This document shows positions 44,863-53,440 of a stretch of 64,000 bases of DNA, piece after piece. The DNA lies in contig CANRLF010000004.1 of the NCBI GenBank assembly GCA_947631395.1, positions 85,608 through 149,607 of the forward strand. Direction: 5' to 3'. This stretch comes from an uncultured Oscillospiraceae bacterium (lineage in GTDB: Bacteria > Bacillota > Clostridia > Oscillospirales > Oscillospiraceae). A model generated the notes under the pieces. The model was not told the origin of the DNA. It was given only the letters and a program-made list of their open reading frames with translations, and made no database searches. The stretch's first letter is position 1. Every line of letters begins with the position of its first letter. Both the position numbers and the translations under genes were made by a program.

Positions 44863-47157
44863 ATGAAGGCAATAGTAATGGCCGGCGGAGAGGGCACGAG
44901 GCTGAGGCCCCTGACCGAAGGCCGCCCGAAGCCCATGGCCGAGATACTTGGAAAGCCGGTACTGCGCAGGACGGTGGAGCTTTTAAAGCGCAACGGCATC
45001 AACGATATATGCTTTACGCTCCGGTATTTGCCGGAGATGATAAGGGACGAGTTTGGCGATGGCAGGGAGCTGGGCGTGACCATCGAGCACAGGGTGGAAA
45101 CGGAGCCCCTCGGCACGGCCGGGTCCGTCAGGGCGTGCCGGGACTTTATAGGGGATGAGGACGTGCTCATCATCTCCGGGGACGGAGTGTGCGACTTTGA
45201 CCTGAGAGCCGCGGTGAGTTTCCACCGGGAGAGGGGCGCGGAGGCGACGATAGTCGTCCGCGAGCAGGCGGAGCCCACGTCCTTTGGCCTTGTGATAGCC
45301 GACGCCGACGGACGGGTAAGGGCATTTTCGGAAAAGCCATCCTGGGAGAACGTGACAACGAGCCTTGTGAACACCGGCATATATGTGCTGTCGCCGGAGG
45401 CGGTGGAGCTGATACCGGAAAAAGGTGAGTACGACTTTGGCAAGGACCTGTTCCCGAGGCTGCTGCGGGAGGGGCGGAAGCTCTACGCGGTGGAGGGACG
45501 GGGCTACTGGTGCGATATGGGCTCGCCGGAGGCGTACAGGCGGTGCTGTATGGACCTGATCTCCGGAAGAGTGGACATTGATCTGGAGGCCCGCGAGGTA
45601 TCCCCGGGGATATGGAGCCGCGTGGAGCTTGACAAGGTCACGCTTATACCGCCGGTATACGTGGGTGAGGGCTGTGTTATCGCCCCGGGGGCGTCGCTGG
45701 GCCCGGAGGCGGTGGTGTCCTCGGGCTCCCGGGTGGAGGCGGGGGCGAAGATCACCGGGAGCGTCATAAACGGCGCCGCGATCGGCCGGGACTGCCGTGT
45801 GGACGGCGCCATAGTCGGCCGTGGGGCCACGGTGGGGAACGGCTCGGTGCTTGGTTCCGGGTGTGTTATCGGCGACGGGGCGGTCATTGGCCCGGGGAGC
45901 CTTGTGGAGCCCGGGGTGAGGATCTGGTCCAACCGCAGGGTGCCGGCGGGTAGAAAAATATCCTCAAGCGTCACCGCGGAGGCGCCGGAGGCTGGGCCTG
46001 AGTTTATAAAGGACCATATACTGAGGGCCGCGCCCGCAAGGACCATGACGCCGGAGACGGCAATGGCCCTGGGGGCGGTGCTGGGCGGACTTGGCCGGAC
46101 GGGAGTCAGCCACACAGGCGGCGAGGCCGCGAGGCTCATGGCGGACGCTATCGTCTGCGGCGTGACCTCCGCCGGGGGAGAGGCGTGTGTGCCGGACTGC
46201 GATTTCGAGGCGGAGCTCGCCGCCGCGGGGCGGGTCTTTGACCTGAAGGCCGGGGCCTTCGTCCGGGAGTCGGGGGAGGAGCTCACAGTGACGTTTTTCG
46301 GCGAGCAGGGCCTTGCCGCGCAGACTGCTCTCAGGCGGCGGCTGGAGCCCGCGCTCTTCGGCAGGGGGCAGACGGAGCTCGGGGCCGTGGGCTCAGTGTC
46401 GCCCATGACGGGCCTTGGAAGGATGTATATCTCCGGGGTGGTGGAGGAGGTCCGGGCAATGGGCCCGGCCGTTGGAAGGGTGAAGGTGGCCGTCCGTGGC
46501 ACCGGAGCCGAGAACAGGACCGTAAGATGTGTGCTCGCGGGCCTGGGCCACGAGGTGACCTCTGGGCCGGACCTTCCAGCCTTCACCTCCGGGGTGGGGG
46601 GATTTGACCTGACCTGCCGGGATGAGCGGGGGCGGGAGCTGGACGCCACCCACACGGCGGCCCTTGGCGCGGCCTGCGCCATGAGACTGGGCGTGGAGCG
46701 CCTGGCGGCCCCCGTGTGGCTGCCCGGCGCGGCCCGGAGGCTGGGCGACAGGTACGGATGCCGGCTCATCCCGGCGGATACCGCTGAGGGCCGGGAGCTT
46801 TACAAGACCCAGCGGATATTGCGGGACGCGGCGGTGGAGGCCGCGGTGATAGTCACCGCCATGGCCCGGGACGGCGCCACGCTGTCAAGGCTCCTGGACG
46901 ACCTGCCGCCCTTCGCGGTGGAAAAGCGCCGGGTGGAGATCTCCTCCGGGGCCAGGGCAATGCGCAGGATGGCCGAGAGCGCCGAGTTCTCCGCGGAGCT
47001 CACAGGCGGCCTGCGGCTGAATAACGACCTCGGCACCGCCAGGATTGCCCCGGATTTTGACGGAAGGGCTATTGTACTGCGGACCGAGGCCGACAACGTG
47101 GAAACGGCGGCGGAGCTGGCGGCGGAGCTGGAGCAGAGGATACGGGACGCCACTTGA
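44863..47157 (+). CDS. Sugar nucleotidyltransferase fused to a degenerate phosphomannomutase-like domain
   Basis: The 764-residue protein has residues 1-235 as an NTP transferase (MKAIVMAGGEGTRLRPLTEG, then ISGDGVCDFDL), most like mannose- or glucose-1-phosphate nucleotidyltransferases. Residues 250-360 are a left-handed beta-helix. Residues 380-764 resemble the four-domain phosphohexomutase fold (LGGLGRTGVSHTGGEAARLMADAI), but the SHNP serine loop, the DGDxDR metal loop and the GGEQSGH loop are missing, so mutase activity is doubtful. It may make a GDP- or NDP-sugar with a regulatory tail. An AACGGGGGA site precedes ATG 44863. Confidence 0.82.
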   Translation: MKAIVMAGGEGTRLRPLTEGRPKPMAEILGKPVLRRTVELLKRNGINDICFTLRYLPEMIRDEFGDGRELGVTIEHRVETEPLGTAGSVRACRDFIGDEDVLIISGDGVCDFDLRAAVSFHRERGAEATIVVREQAEPTSFGLVIADADGRVRAFSEKPSWENVTTSLVNTGIYVLSPEAVELIPEKGEYDFGKDLFPRLLREGRKLYAVEGRGYWCDMGSPEAYRRCCMDLISGRVDIDLEAREVSPGIWSRVELDKVTLIPPVYVGEGCVIAPGASLGPEAVVSSGSRVEAGAKITGSVINGAAIGRDCRVDGAIVGRGATVGNGSVLGSGCVIGDGAVIGPGSLVEPGVRIWSNRRVPAGRKISSSVTAEAPEAGPEFIKDHILRAAPARTMTPETAMALGAVLGGLGRTGVSHTGGEAARLMADAIVCGVTSAGGEACVPDCDFEAELAAAGRVFDLKAGAFVRESGEELTVTFFGEQGLAAQTALRRRLEPALFGRGQTELGAVGSVSPMTGLGRMYISGVVEEVRAMGPAVGRVKVAVRGTGAENRTVRCVLAGLGHEVTSGPDLPAFTSGVGGFDLTCRDERGRELDATHTAALGAACAMRLGVERLAAPVWLPGAARRLGDRYGCRLIPADTAEGRELYKTQRILRDAAVEAAVIVTAMARDGATLSRLLDDLPPFAVEKRRVEISSGARAMRRMAESAEFSAELTGGLRLNNDLGTARIAPDFDGRAIVLRTEADNVETAAELAAELEQRIRDAT

Positions 47158-47182
47158 AAACCGGCGCGAAAAAAGCTATAAT
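47154..47182 (+). promoter_or_regulatory. SigA-type promoter of the HAD gene
   Basis: TTGAAA (47154-47159, overlapping the previous stop codon), 17 bp, TATAAT (47177-47182). Confidence 0.75.
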
Positions 47183-47216
47183 GGGCTCACTTTTCTTTGA
47201 AAGCGGGCCCATTATA
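47177..47216. promoter_or_regulatory. Inverted repeat from -10 box to start codon
   Basis: TATAATGGGC (47177-47186) and GCCCATTATA (47207-47216) are perfect inverted copies with a 20-bp centre. The left arm is the -10 box and would not be transcribed, so a DNA operator is more likely than an RNA hairpin. Confidence 0.55.
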
Positions 47217-47930
47217 ATGTTTGACGATATTATTTTTGACCTTTACGGTACGCTTGTGGACATACACACAGACGAGACAAGGGACGGACTCTGGGAGAGC
47301 ATGGCGGAGCTGTATTTGAGGTTCGGGGCAAAATACACACCGGAGGAGCTGAAGAAAAGCTACTTTTCCGGGATCTCGGAGCTTGAAAGGCGCTCAGAAC
47401 ATGCCCGTGATGGCTACCCGGAGGTGGACATAGGTGAGGTCTTTCGCGGGCTATTTGGCAATATCCCGGTAAGTGACGATGAGGTAAGGAGGACAGCGGA
47501 GCGTTTTCGGGAGCTTTCCACGGACTATATACGACTTTACCCCAACGCCGCGGAGCTTTTAAGCTCGCTGAAGGCGGCGGGCAGGAGGGTTTGGCTCCTC
47601 ACAAACGCCCAGAGCCTCTTCACCCGGCCGGAGCTTGATAAGCTCGGCATAGCGAAATTTTTTGACGGGATATACATATCCTCGGAATGTGACGTAAAAA
47701 AGCCGGACGTCAGGTTCTTCAGGCGGCTTTTAACGGAGCGTTCCATCGACCCGGAGAGGGCGATAATGGTGGGAAATGACGGAGCGGCCGACATTGAGGG
47801 GGCTAAAAACGCGGGCCTCCATACCTTGTACACGCGCTCGAATATTTCCCCCGACGAGCCCACCCCTGAGGCCGATTTCGCGTTGGAGGACACGGACCTT
47901 CGCCGGGTGGGGGAGATACTGCTGAGGTAG
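47217..47930 (+). CDS. HAD-superfamily hydrolase
   Basis: The 237-residue protein starts at ATG 47217: IIFDLYGTLVDI places the nucleophile at Asp8. Motif II WLLTNA, motif III Lys in CDVKKPDVRFF, and motif IV IMVGNDGAADIEGAKNAG are intact. The +2 residue is Tyr rather than the acid/base Asp usual in phosphatases, as in haloacid-dehalogenase-like members, so the reaction is uncertain. No ribosome-binding site is obvious; an in-frame TTG at 47154 is possible but would sit on the promoter. Confidence 0.82.
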   Translation: MFDDIIFDLYGTLVDIHTDETRDGLWESMAELYLRFGAKYTPEELKKSYFSGISELERRSEHARDGYPEVDIGEVFRGLFGNIPVSDDEVRRTAERFRELSTDYIRLYPNAAELLSSLKAAGRRVWLLTNAQSLFTRPELDKLGIAKFFDGIYISSECDVKKPDVRFFRRLLTERSIDPERAIMVGNDGAADIEGAKNAGLHTLYTRSNISPDEPTPEADFALEDTDLRRVGEILLR

Positions 47931-47931
47931 C

Positions 47932-47961
47932 CTGCATCACAGGATATAGTCTGTGATGCAG
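47932..47961. other. Perfect 11-bp hairpin between convergent genes
   Basis: CTGCATCACAG (47932-47942) and its complement (47951-47961) flank an 8-nt loop. It overlaps the last codons of the ECF gene. Neither strand shows a T run after it. Confidence 0.55.
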
Positions 47962-49196
47962 TCGTACCAGTGGACGAAGGTCTTGCCGTTGATTATCAGC
48001 CGCCCGTTATCCGGGAGCTGTTCGGTCCAGCTCTTCTTATACCGGTCAATGGCCCAGTCGTCACGGTTATACCGCCGCCAGAGGATAGTGCGGCCGTTTT
48101 TGTCAAGAAACTGCTCCGTGGCGACGCCCTTCGCCTCAAGCTCCAGGTCCATTACGCAGACCGTGTCATAGCTCCTGCCGGCGATGTTGACAGTGCAGCG
48201 GCCCACGATGTCCGGCTTTTCCGCGTGTCCGGTGACGGTGTTCCCCTCACGGCGGAGAAGGCCCCGGGGCGTAAGGTCAGTCTCGTTGCCGCAATTATCG
48301 CGCCCGAGGCCCCAGACGGACATAAATTCCTCGCCGTCGAGGAAGGTTATATAATTTGTGACGCCATCCTCCTTGCGGACGGTGGCAAGATAGCGGCAGT
48401 GGGTGTCGGTGAGCTGGACTATAAACTTCCTCTCCGGCACACGGACAGGGCCAACCCGGGCGGTGTCGCGCACGGTGACCTCGACCCCGTCAATGCCGTG
48501 CACCCGGGCCTTCCCGGTGACGGACATGTCATAGACGTTGCTATACTGCCTTGAGGGCAGGTCGTACATGGCCCAGGTGAGACCTTCACCCGGCTTCGGC
48601 ACGAGAAACCACCCGGGAAGCTCCTCCCATTTTACGGGGAAGGGGGGACGGTCGCTGGGCTCGACGGTGTAGTCAGGTAATAATTCGGGAAGCTTTTTCA
48701 TATTTTCTCCTTTCGGCTTTTCGGTACTGTACGGATAGTATTCCTTGAAATTCCGCCTGGCGGTGTGGAGGCGGCTCTTCACGGTGCCGAGGGGTATATT
48801 GAGACGCCTCGCGATGTCCGCCTGGCTCAGCTCCTTCCAGTAGTAGAGGTAGAGGATCTGTTTGTCACGGTCACGAAGCCGTTCCATCGCGTCCTCCACA
48901 CCGGCGTGGATAATGCCCATAGGCCCATATATAAGCTCCGTTTCAGGTACGCTGTCAAGGGGCAGCTCCGTGAGATTTGCTTTGGCGCGGAACCAGTCAT
49001 TGCACTTGCTCCGGGCGATTTGGAGAAGCCAGCCCTTAAACGCGGCCTTGTCCCGGAGATTCGGGAAGGCGCGGAAGGCCGCGAGATACGTCTCCTGTAA
49101 AATATCCTCCGCATCGGCTATTTCCGGCACACGGTAGCGCACGAACCGCTCCACCGCGGATCTTTCGCGGTTCAACAGCCCTTCAAAGTCGTCCAT
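47937..49196 (-). CDS. ECF-type RNA polymerase sigma factor with long C-terminal extension
   Basis: In this 419-residue protein, residues 1-75 hold sigma region 2 (DAEDILQETYLAAFRAF, FKGWLLQIARSKCNDWFR), and residues 95-155 hold region 4 (LRDRDKQILYLYYWKELSQADIARR, then GTVKSRLHTARR). Residues 166-419 are a beta-rich extension of unknown family, with no anti-sigma gene alongside. ATG 48701 (Met166) carries a perfect AAAGGAG site in frame, so the extension could also be made alone. The main start is ATG 49196 after AAGGAGGTGA. The promoter at 49241-49268 has an ECF-type sequence, suggesting autoregulation. Confidence 0.85.
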   Translation of the reverse strand: MDDFEGLLNRERSAVERFVRYRVPEIADAEDILQETYLAAFRAFPNLRDKAAFKGWLLQIARSKCNDWFRAKANLTELPLDSVPETELIYGPMGIIHAGVEDAMERLRDRDKQILYLYYWKELSQADIARRLNIPLGTVKSRLHTARRNFKEYYPYSTEKPKGENMKKLPELLPDYTVEPSDRPPFPVKWEELPGWFLVPKPGEGLTWAMYDLPSRQYSNVYDMSVTGKARVHGIDGVEVTVRDTARVGPVRVPERKFIVQLTDTHCRYLATVRKEDGVTNYITFLDGEEFMSVWGLGRDNCGNETDLTPRGLLRREGNTVTGHAEKPDIVGRCTVNIAGRSYDTVCVMDLELEAKGVATEQFLDKNGRTILWRRYNRDDWAIDRYKKSWTEQLPDNGRLIINGKTFVHWYDCITDYIL

Positions 49197-49240
49197 ACAG
49201 TCACCTCCTTCGATCGTTTTTTAAAACCGGTTTGACAATA

Positions 49241-49268
49241 TAGACGGGAATTTTTATAAAAAGGTTCA
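49241..49268 (-). promoter_or_regulatory. ECF-type promoter of the sigma factor gene
   Basis: On the minus strand TGAACC (49268-49263), 16 bp, CGTCTA (49246-49241). AACC/CGTC at this spacing is the common autogenous ECF pattern; no SigA promoter is visible in the same gap. Confidence 0.6.
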
Positions 49269-49274
49269 TTTTTC

Positions 49275-49309
49275 GAAAAAAACAAGGGTGACGCCGTAAG
49301 GTGTCACCC
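49275..49309 (-). terminator. Terminator after ymdB
   Basis: A 10-bp stem (49286-49295 with 49300-49309, one wobble) is followed on the minus strand by TTGTTTTTTT. It separates ymdB from the ECF gene. Confidence 0.82.
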
Positions 49310-49318
49310 AAAAATATT

Positions 49319-50101
49319 TTAATCAGTTACCCGGACGGGCTCTACGGAGAGGCAGGCGCCGGTTTTTTCGTCTATTTCGAAGATGGCGCCCTCGAATTTG
49401 CAGGGGCCGCCGGACTCGGCGTAGGGTACGCGTTTGGGGTCGCCGAGGAACCGGGACACGGACTGGTCGGGGCGGACGCCAAGGATGGAGTCTATGCCGC
49501 CGGTCATGCCGAGGTCGGTGATGAAGCCTGTGCCCTTTGGCAGGACTCTGGCGTCGGAGGTCTGGACGTGGGTGTGTGTGCCCCAGAGGGCCGAGATACG
49601 CCCGTCAAGATGCCAGGCCAGCGCGGCCTTCTCGCTGGTGGCCTCGGCGTGAAAATCGATTAGGGTGATATGGGCCTCCGAGGGGGATCTCAATATGCGC
49701 TCGGCCTCGTAAAACGGGTTGTCGGGACCGAAATCCATGCCGCACCGGCCGATGAGGTTTATTATCCGGATCGGGCCGAAGGCGGTGTCAAATTCGCCCC
49801 AGCCCCGGCCGGGACTCATGGGGGAGAGGTTAGCCGGCCTCAGGATATATTTGTTGTCCTCCAGATAATTGAGGATATTGGACTTCTGAAATGAGTGGTT
49901 GCCCAGGGTTATGACATCCGCGCCGGCGGTAAAGATGCCGTCGGCATCCGACGGCGTAAGCCCGACAACGGAGGCGTTTTCGCCGTTGACCACGGTGAAG
50001 TCCACGGCCTTCAGCTTTTTAAAGGGCCTCAGGGTCCTCTGAAGGAACCTTATGGCGGAGGCTCCCACCACGTCGCCTATGGCGAGGATATTCACGCTCA
50101 T
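49319..50101 (-). CDS. ymdB: YmdB-family metallophosphoesterase
   Basis: The 260-residue protein is a 2',3'-cyclic nucleotide phosphodiesterase of the YmdB/TIGR00282 family. NILAIGDVVGASAIRFL, VVNGENAS, GNHSF, DFHAEATSEK and LWGTHTHVQTSDARVLPKGT give the dinuclear metal site. In Bacillus YmdB affects biofilm and cell-fate choices. Its start overlaps the end of the lipid kinase gene by four bases. Confidence 0.92.
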   Translation of the reverse strand: MSVNILAIGDVVGASAIRFLQRTLRPFKKLKAVDFTVVNGENASVVGLTPSDADGIFTAGADVITLGNHSFQKSNILNYLEDNKYILRPANLSPMSPGRGWGEFDTAFGPIRIINLIGRCGMDFGPDNPFYEAERILRSPSEAHITLIDFHAEATSEKAALAWHLDGRISALWGTHTHVQTSDARVLPKGTGFITDLGMTGGIDSILGVRPDQSVSRFLGDPKRVPYAESGGPCKFEGAIFEIDEKTGACLSVEPVRVTD

Positions 50102-51006
50102 ATCTCACCCCGCACGGAGATGCACACGGCCCTCGGGTGGTTGATGACGTCGACGGAGCGGAACACCCCGCCGTCCTCGCCGTCCCGGGTCCACTGGACA
50201 GGCGCGTCGAACTGGAAGCTTATGTGGCTGGTGTGGAGGAGCGTCAGATTGTCGCCGTTGAAATTTTTCTTCAGGATATTCGCCACCGCGGCGTTGAGCT
50301 CCGCAAGGTTTTTCGGTTTTTTTATGAGCAGTACCTCAAAAAGCCCGTCGTCAAGGGCCACGTTTTCCTCGGAAAAGCGCACAAGGCCACCGGCCACCCG
50401 GAGGGAATTTGTGACGAAGCCGAAGAGAAGATCCCCCTCAAAATAACCGTCGTCATAAAGGACACGGGCGTGATGGGCGGTTATCTCGGTAAGCTGTCCC
50501 ATGGCCTCCACCAGGTACGCCAGATACCCCCAGGTGTTCTTGGCCGACTGGGGCGTGGTGAAGGGCACATCCATAAACGCCCCGAAGGACGCGACATATC
50601 CGAAATACTCGTCGCCCAGCTGTCCGATGTCGATGATCCTGGGCGTGTGGCGCTCGGGCTCCAGGACGCTTATGGCGTCCCGGGGGGACTTGGGGATGGA
50701 CAGGGAGGAGGCCATGTCGTTGGTGGTGCCCATTGGGATATAGCTTATCATGGGGCGCTTGTCCGGGTCCACGCGCATGAGCCCGCCGATGACCTCGTTC
50801 AGCGACCCGTCGCCGCCGGTTATGACTATCCTGTCCATGTATGGGCCGTAGTTTTTCGCAAACTCACTGGCGTCGCCGCGCTTTTCGGTGACGCACACGG
50901 TGACCGGATTGCCGCCGGAGCAGAGGGTGGTCAGCATGTCCATCAGCACCGTTTTCACCCGGCCCTTGCCGGAGACGGGATTTACGATTAGAAGGATCTT
51001 TTCCAT
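50098..51006 (-). CDS. Diacylglycerol/lipid kinase (YegS/DagK family)
   Basis: The 302-residue protein has the DAGK catalytic motifs: LLIVNPVSGKGR, then VITGGDGSLNEVIGGLM and PMGTTNDMASSL. The C-terminal domain contains DDGLFEVLLIKKP. It phosphorylates diacylglycerol or related lipids at the membrane surface for phospholipid turnover. AGGAGGCG precedes ATG 51006. It follows serA by 80 bp on the same strand. Confidence 0.9.
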   Translation of the reverse strand: MEKILLIVNPVSGKGRVKTVLMDMLTTLCSGGNPVTVCVTEKRGDASEFAKNYGPYMDRIVITGGDGSLNEVIGGLMRVDPDKRPMISYIPMGTTNDMASSLSIPKSPRDAISVLEPERHTPRIIDIGQLGDEYFGYVASFGAFMDVPFTTPQSAKNTWGYLAYLVEAMGQLTEITAHHARVLYDDGYFEGDLLFGFVTNSLRVAGGLVRFSEENVALDDGLFEVLLIKKPKNLAELNAAVANILKKNFNGDNLTLLHTSHISFQFDAPVQWTRDGEDGGVFRSVDVINHPRAVCISVRGEI

Positions 51007-51086
51007 TACGCGCCTCCTGTTGACCGTGATGCGGGGCCGAAGGGCTAAAGATCATGCCCCCGGCGAAATTCAAAGTGCCGGAGCTG

Positions 51087-52262
51087 TCATTTCGCGTCGA
51101 TGACTCTCACGCGGATGACGCCGCTTATGCTCTTCACGGCGTCGGTGAGCTCCGGGCCGGGCTGCTCGCCGAGCTCAAGCATGGTGTAGCTTATTTTACT
51201 GCCCTTGAAGGAGGAGTTGACCATGTTCTCGATGTTGAGTCCCGCGCCGGAGACGGCGGCGGTTATCTTCGCTATCATGCTGGGTATGTTCCTGTGGAAA
51301 ACGCAGAGCCTGGCAAGACGCGAGGGGGACATGACGGCCTTACCGAAGTTCACGGAGTTATTTATGTTGCCGTTTTCGATGTAGTCCTTGGCCTCCTGGG
51401 CGGCCATGACGGCGCAGTTCTCCTCGCTCTCCCAGGTGGTGCCGCCCAGATGGGGAGTCATCACCACGTTTTTAGTGCCGATGAGGGTGTTGGTGGGGAA
51501 GTCCGTGACGAACCTTGCCACCTTGCCGGTGTTGAGGGCGGCCCGGATGGCCTCCTCGTTGACTACCTGCTGGCGGGCGTAGTTTATTATGCGCACACCG
51601 TCCTTCATCTTCGCGATGAAATCCGCGTCTATCATGTCCCTCGTCTCGTCATTGAGGGGGACATGGAGAGTCAGAAAGTCGCAGTCGCAAAGGTCCTCCA
51701 GCCTGTCGACCCTGACTACCTTGTTGGAGATGGCCCAGGCCGCGTCCACAGAGAGGTAGGGGTCGTAGCCGTACACGTCCATGCCCAGGTGCTGGCAGAT
51801 GTTGGACACCCTGCGGCCCACGTTGCCCATGCCGATGACGCCTATCTTCTTGCCCATATACTCGGGGCCCGCGAAATTCTTCTTTACCTTCTCCATGACG
51901 ACGCTGACGTCACGCTCGCTGGTGTCGAAGTCCAGGACCCACTGGATGGAGCCCAAAATATCACGGCAGGACATGCCCAGGGCCATAAGGAAGAGCTCCT
52001 TCACGCCGTTGGCGTTGCCGCCGGGGGTATTGAACACCACCACGCCCCTGTCGGCAAGCTTTTCGAGGGGGATGGTATTGACGCCGATGCCGGCCCGGGC
52101 CACGCACAGGAGGCTGTCGCCGAAGTTGTAATCGAGAAGGGAGGAGGCGCGGACGAAAATGACCTCGGGGTCCACAAGGTCCTCGCCGATCTCGTACTTT
52201 TTGCTGTCAAGTATGGACTTGCATGCGGGGGAGATGTTGTTGATGGTCTTGACTTTGATCAT
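51087..52262 (-). CDS. serA: D-3-phosphoglycerate dehydrogenase
   Basis: The 391-residue enzyme starts serine synthesis. Its N-terminal substrate domain, NAD fold (KKIGVIGMGNVGRRVSNIC), catalytic NYARQQVVNEEAI and HLGGTTWESEENCA segments and a C-terminal ACT domain (IPSMIAKITAAVSGAGLNIENM) are complete. This is the shorter form that lacks the intervening ASB domain. It lies 18 bp after serC. Confidence 0.94.
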   Translation of the reverse strand: MIKVKTINNISPACKSILDSKKYEIGEDLVDPEVIFVRASSLLDYNFGDSLLCVARAGIGVNTIPLEKLADRGVVVFNTPGGNANGVKELFLMALGMSCRDILGSIQWVLDFDTSERDVSVVMEKVKKNFAGPEYMGKKIGVIGMGNVGRRVSNICQHLGMDVYGYDPYLSVDAAWAISNKVVRVDRLEDLCDCDFLTLHVPLNDETRDMIDADFIAKMKDGVRIINYARQQVVNEEAIRAALNTGKVARFVTDFPTNTLIGTKNVVMTPHLGGTTWESEENCAVMAAQEAKDYIENGNINNSVNFGKAVMSPSRLARLCVFHRNIPSMIAKITAAVSGAGLNIENMVNSSFKGSKISYTMLELGEQPGPELTDAVKSISGVIRVRVIDAK

Positions 52263-52280
52263 TATATTCTACCTCTGAAA

Positions 52281-53369
52281 TCAGATTTTATTTGCAAGCT
52301 CGAATTTGCCCATGAGGTCCGTGAGCTTTTTCACGCCCTCGACCGGCATGGCGTTATATATGGAGGCACGCATACCGCCGGCGATGCGGTGACCGGCCAG
52401 ACAGAGAAGGCCCTCTCCGGCGGCCTCCTTTATGAATTTGGCGTCAAGGTCCGGGTCGCCGGTGGTAAAGGTCACGTTCATCTTTGACCTGGCGCTTTTT
52501 TCCGCACGGCCCCTGAAGAGCGAGGAGTTATCAAGGAAATCGTACAGCATCCCTGCCCTCAGCTCCCGGAGCTCCTCCATGCCGCTGACGCCGCCCATTT
52601 CCTCCACCCACTTCAGGGTGAGACCCAGCATGTAGATATTATATGTCGGGGGAGTGTTGTACATGGAGTCTTTGTCGATGGTGGTCTTGTAATTAAGTAT
52701 TGTCGGCGTACAGGGCAGCTCCTGACCGGCGAGGGACCTGTCGATAATGACGGCGGCCATTCCGGCGGGGGCCATATTCTTCTGCACACCGGCGTAGATA
52801 AGGCCGTATTTTGATACGTCCACCGGCCGGGAGAGGATATTTGAGCTCATGTCCGCCACCAGGGGACACGGGGTATCCGGGATGTAGCTCCACTCGGTGC
52901 CGTATATGGTGTTGTTGGCGCAGTAGTGGAAATAGGACGCGTCCGTGCTGAGGCTCAGCTCCCGCTGAGCGGGGATGGTGGTGTGGCCGGTGGCGGAGGT
53001 ATCGCAGGATAGGTGGACCTGGCCGTATTTTTCGGCCTCCTTGGCCGCGAGCTTTGAGAAATTTCCGGTGACGGCGTAATCGGCCTTCCCGGTCCTGCCG
53101 ATAAGGTTCATAGCCACCGCGGCGAATTGGCCGGTGGCACCGCCCTGCATGAAGAGGACCTCGTGGGTATCGGGGACGGAGAGGACCTTCTTTAAGAGGG
53201 CCTTCGTCTCGTCAAATATCTCCTGATACGCCTTTGACCTGTGGCTCATCTCCATGACGGACATACCGGAACCGCCGAAGTTCAGAAGCTCCGAGGCGGC
53301 CCTTTTCAGGACCTGCTCCGGCAACATGGAGGGGCCGGCGGAGAAGTTATAGACCCGTTCAGTAAACAT
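52281..53369 (-). CDS. serC: Phosphoserine aminotransferase
   Basis: The 362-residue PLP aminotransferase forms phosphoserine. RVYNFSAGPSMLPE at the start, FMQGGATGQFAAVAMNL, DMSSNILSRPVDVSKYGLIYAGVQKN with the PLP lysine, and HRIAGGMRASIYNAMP at the end are family hallmarks. Promoter at 53412-53440; AGGGGGT ribosome-binding site. No serB is in the window. Confidence 0.96.
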   Translation of the reverse strand: MFTERVYNFSAGPSMLPEQVLKRAASELLNFGGSGMSVMEMSHRSKAYQEIFDETKALLKKVLSVPDTHEVLFMQGGATGQFAAVAMNLIGRTGKADYAVTGNFSKLAAKEAEKYGQVHLSCDTSATGHTTIPAQRELSLSTDASYFHYCANNTIYGTEWSYIPDTPCPLVADMSSNILSRPVDVSKYGLIYAGVQKNMAPAGMAAVIIDRSLAGQELPCTPTILNYKTTIDKDSMYNTPPTYNIYMLGLTLKWVEEMGGVSGMEELRELRAGMLYDFLDNSSLFRGRAEKSARSKMNVTFTTGDPDLDAKFIKEAAGEGLLCLAGHRIAGGMRASIYNAMPVEGVKKLTDLMGKFELANKI

Positions 53370-53411
53370 TGCGTGTACCCCCTGGAACCGATGGTTTCTT
53401 TAATAAGGTAA

Positions 53412-53440
53412 ATTATACATAAAACGCCGGGGATTTACAA
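53412..53440 (-). promoter_or_regulatory. SigA-type promoter of serC-serA
   Basis: On the minus strand TTGTAA (53440-53435), 17 bp, TATAAT (53417-53412). The -35 box overlaps the stop codon of mtaB. Confidence 0.75.

Noticed and set aside
45504..46769. Long minus-strand open frame opposite the nucleotidyltransferase fusion
   Set aside because: Pro/Ser/Thr-rich low-complexity translation with no initiation signal; the + strand frame has recognisable domains.
51054..52487. A long open frame antisense to serA and the end of serC
   Set aside because: It spans two certain genes on the other strand and has no recognisable domain or ribosome-binding site.
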